Source: Cucumis sativus
Taxonomy: Eukaryota; Streptophyta; Magnoliopsida; Cucurbitales; Cucurbitaceae
Assembly (NCBI RefSeq): GCF_000004075.3
Contig: NC_026661.2
Coordinates: 4,526,001 to 4,590,000, forward strand
Direction: 5' to 3'
Length of the DNA: 64,000 nucleotides
The position numbers and the translations under genes are program-made. The number at the start of each line of letters is the position of its first letter. The first letter of the stretch is position 1. Below the pieces are notes generated by a model. The model was not told the origin of the DNA and searched no databases. It was given only the letters and a program-made list of their open reading frames with translations. Positions 61,309 through 64,000 of this stretch are shown in pieces.

Positions 61309-62100
61309 TTAATTTATAGGCATTGGAAATCTACAAGTTGGACAGTAATGACTTGTATTCAACCACTTGTTTATACATTCTCCATGAAACACATGCAAAC
61401 ATGGCATTTGTAACACCACTCCCTCACTTCCCTTCTCCTCTTTACCAATTTCCTCCAAACAAATAACACAATGAATGCAGTCATCATCACCTAATTTCAT
61501 TATTTCTTCGTTTTCCACTCTCTTTAACATACTCTCCATAGCACTATCGCTTGTTGGAACCATCATCAGTACCTGTGGTTGATAATCCATTACACGAACT
61601 ATCTGAAAAATCAACAACTCTAACGTAATTTCGAGACGATAAATCTTTTTAAACACCCTAGAAGAAGTACTATTCTCTTGATCTTCTTCTTCTTCTTCAA
61701 CTTTTGTAACCCAATATTTTATTATTTCGTCAACCAGATGCTCGATGTTGATGATGTCTCTATACATATGAAACTCCCGAAAAAGTAATAGCTTCAAAGT
61801 TTTGTCACCATGCTCCAAGATGGAGATAGGAAGTCGGAAAGTTGCAAAGGGATGTTGTGATACTATGTGTTCATCAATTAGAGTTGTTGTATTACTAGTT
61901 TCTTCTTCACGGATTTGGAAGTGCTGACATTTGAGTTGAACTTCGAAATTCAGGTCGATTTGTTTGAAAAATGTTGGGGAGTTACGTCGAGTTCGAATTT
62001 GGGTTTGTGGTCGACGCCTTTGAACGGGATCGTCACAAATTCTTAGTTTCATGCCCATGTAGGAACCACACCTACAACGATCAAAGATTCGTTCGGCCAT
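61309..62100 (-). CDS. RING-H2 zinc-finger protein, cluster copy 5
   Basis: Intronless, 263 residues starting MAERIFDRCRC. The most diverged intact copy, about 10 kb from copy 3. The RING keeps all eight ligands (CVICLEE, CLHVFHGEC, CPTC). The N-terminal half keeps MGMKLRI, QLKCQHFQ, LPISILEHGDKTLKLLLF and EIIKYWVTK, with an extra run of acidic residues (VEEEEEDQE) where copy 4 has a longer one. The promoter has the GGAATTC / inverted CCAAT block at 62222-62249. The stop is followed within about 20 bp by a DUF247 fragment, so its 3' flank differs from copies 1-3. Probable E3 ubiquitin ligase by RING content. Confidence 0.87.
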   Translation of the reverse strand: MAERIFDRCRCGSYMGMKLRICDDPVQRRRPQTQIRTRRNSPTFFKQIDLNFEVQLKCQHFQIREEETSNTTTLIDEHIVSQHPFATFRLPISILEHGDKTLKLLLFREFHMYRDIINIEHLVDEIIKYWVTKVEEEEEDQENSTSSRVFKKIYRLEITLELLIFQIVRVMDYQPQVLMMVPTSDSAMESMLKRVENEEIMKLGDDDCIHCVICLEEIGKEEKGSEGVVLQMPCLHVFHGECINKWLNTSHYCPTCRFPMPIN

Positions 62101-64000
62101 TGAGGGTTTAGATGATTATGAACTGTACACACTAAGTTGAGAGAGTTTATTATGGATGGGGAAGTGAAATTTTTGACATTTATAAGATGCAGTTTTCCGA
62201 TTTCCTTTAAGGTAATAGAAAATGGAATTCTATTGGGAAACCAATAAATAATTATTAATTAATTTCTTAAACTAATATCACTTTTTGATTAAAAAAAACT
62301 AATTTTCTTGAATTATCAAAAAATGGCAAATGGGAAAAGGAAAATTGGATTAGATATAAATTTTTTTTTTATATTACAAATTTAGGCTTTTAAATTTGCT
62401 ATTTTTATAATTTTAAAAATATAGGTGACATGAACTTTATTATCATAATTTTTGTTTTGCTATTTTCGCAAATTTTTCATTTTAGAAAGGTCTTATCTTT
62501 TTTCTTTTTCTAGAATTTTGGAATTATAAATTTATATTTAGATCATAATATTCTCATAGTTGGAATATGAATTAGGGGCGTAAATGAGTTGGATTGAGTT
62601 GTTGTGTTATTTATTTATTTTCTTTTTTTAAATATATTATTTATTAATTTGAAATACTTAAATTTATGTGTAATAACTAAAATTTCATAAATTAAATTAA
62701 ACTCAAATTGCTAAATATCATGATTTTAAAAAAACTTTTTAATATATATTTTAACAATATTAGACTTGGGTCACACTCGATCTTAGAAAATGTAATCCAA
62801 ATCCAACCTAATTAAAAAAAAAAAGTAAAAAACAGAAACTCAATTCAACTCAATTCAACTAACCAAACTCAACTCTTACGAAGATTCTTCGTTCGTTTTA
62901 GTTGTTAGGTTATTTGAAAGAATGACGGAACGTTAATCAAAAATTATATTTATTTTAAAATGTAATTGTTAATTATTTTAGAATTCATACTTTTTTTATA
63001 TAGAAATTTATAGTTTCTTTTATTTGATTTGTTAGATATAGATATTTATTTATTTTTGGTTATTTTTAAATTTAGCAATTTTTTATTTTCAAATGTAATC
63101 GTTAAGTTTTTTGGGTTTTTTTATTTAAAATATAACATAACAATTCTTCCTAAATATATGCATATTTATATTATTTTTAGATTTTAGATCATATTTTACC
63201 GTCGTATATATTTGCTACTTTTTGTTTCACTTCAATGTTTATAGTTAATATTTGGACAGTTACATTTTATAAATATAACAAAAATAAAAGTTACTATTTT
63301 TTTAAATAATTAAAGTTTTTCTTCTTTTTCACTTTTTTTTACATTTTTTTCTTTTCCATCATCACCAAATATAAAAGATATGTATTTGGTAAACGATCTA
63401 TTATAAAAGATCTCTAAAAAAATCCAAATATAAACTTAAAGAAAAAAATTCGTTTAGATTCAAATTCTAAACACAATCTAAATTACTGCCTAACAAAAAA
63501 ATCTAACCAAATATAAAAGAATATTAATGCAACTTTTGTATTTTTTATTATGCGAAACTATTTTATCGGTTTGTTATATCTTTTAAAAACTCTTAAATAA
63601 AAAGTTGTCAAATTTTATATTAAGTATTAATCTATTTGTTTCAAATTGTTGAATTTATTTTATCGAAAAAATTACAACGTTCTGAACCTCATAAAATAGG
63701 CATTTTCAAAATTAGTAAAATCTTGAAAATATTTACAAAAGATATATATATAGCAAACTACATCCAACTCTATTTAGTCCATTTAAGTTATTTACTATAT
63801 GTTTCCTAAATAGTTTCATTTTTTTTTATAATTTGTTTTTATCAAATTCATTTAAAACTATAACTAATAATATTTTATTTCATTTTATCTCTTTAATTAT
63901 TATTAAATTTCTTGGGTAATATTTGCAAAAACTATATTAGTTTAGCTATCATCCTTATAGTGAAAAAAATATTTATTCTTTCTGTCTTAATCTTAATTTT
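62101..64000. other. AT-rich right end without genes
   Basis: The first 150 bp are the leader and promoter of RING copy 5. The rest is very AT-rich low-complexity sequence. I see no gene, no transposon ends and no tandem array. Confidence 0.45.

Overview
This is a nuclear window from a flowering plant: AT-rich DNA, many short exons with GT-AG introns, nuclear genes for chloroplast proteins, and abundant LINE, LTR and CACTA debris. The gene complement and the style of the LINE remnants look like a cucurbit (Cucumis or a relative). That assignment is inference from remembered families, not a database match. No tRNA, rRNA, CRISPR or bacterial operon is visible.

The left and central part (1-44000) holds six ordinary single-copy genes, rebuilt here exon by exon. 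From left to right they are: an ankyrin-repeat S-acyltransferase of the PAT24/TIP1 type (minus, 5' part only; the DHHC exons lie beyond the left edge), chloroplast soluble inorganic pyrophosphatase PPA6 (plus), glutamate-1-semialdehyde 2,1-aminomutase GSA (minus), a spinster-like MFS transporter with 16 coding exons (minus), the thylakoid K+/H+ antiporter KEA3 with at least 19 coding exons (minus), and chloroplast methionine sulfoxide reductase MSRB2 (minus). Four of the six are plastid proteins, covering biosynthetic pyrophosphate removal, tetrapyrrole precursor synthesis, proton-motive-force partitioning and protein repair. Introns and spacers carry 5'-truncated LINE pieces, LTR-like pieces including a probable solo LTR in MSRB2, and tRNA-like SINE remnants.

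The right part (44000-64000) is a young accessory cluster. It holds four intact RING-H2 genes and one broken copy, all minus strand, sharing promoter and 3' flank blocks. It also holds a decayed DUF247 gene and a DUF247 fragment lying directly downstream of the last RING gene. The spacers contain a fragment of chloroplast rpoB bounded by a 7-bp direct repeat (a nuclear insertion of plastid DNA), a tandemly duplicated transposon-like block, a long (TA)n tract, and a complete-looking 2.77-kb non-autonomous CACTA transposon with matching termini and a 3-bp target duplication. The RING family has a conserved N-terminal region that I do not recognise, which makes it the best candidate for something undescribed.
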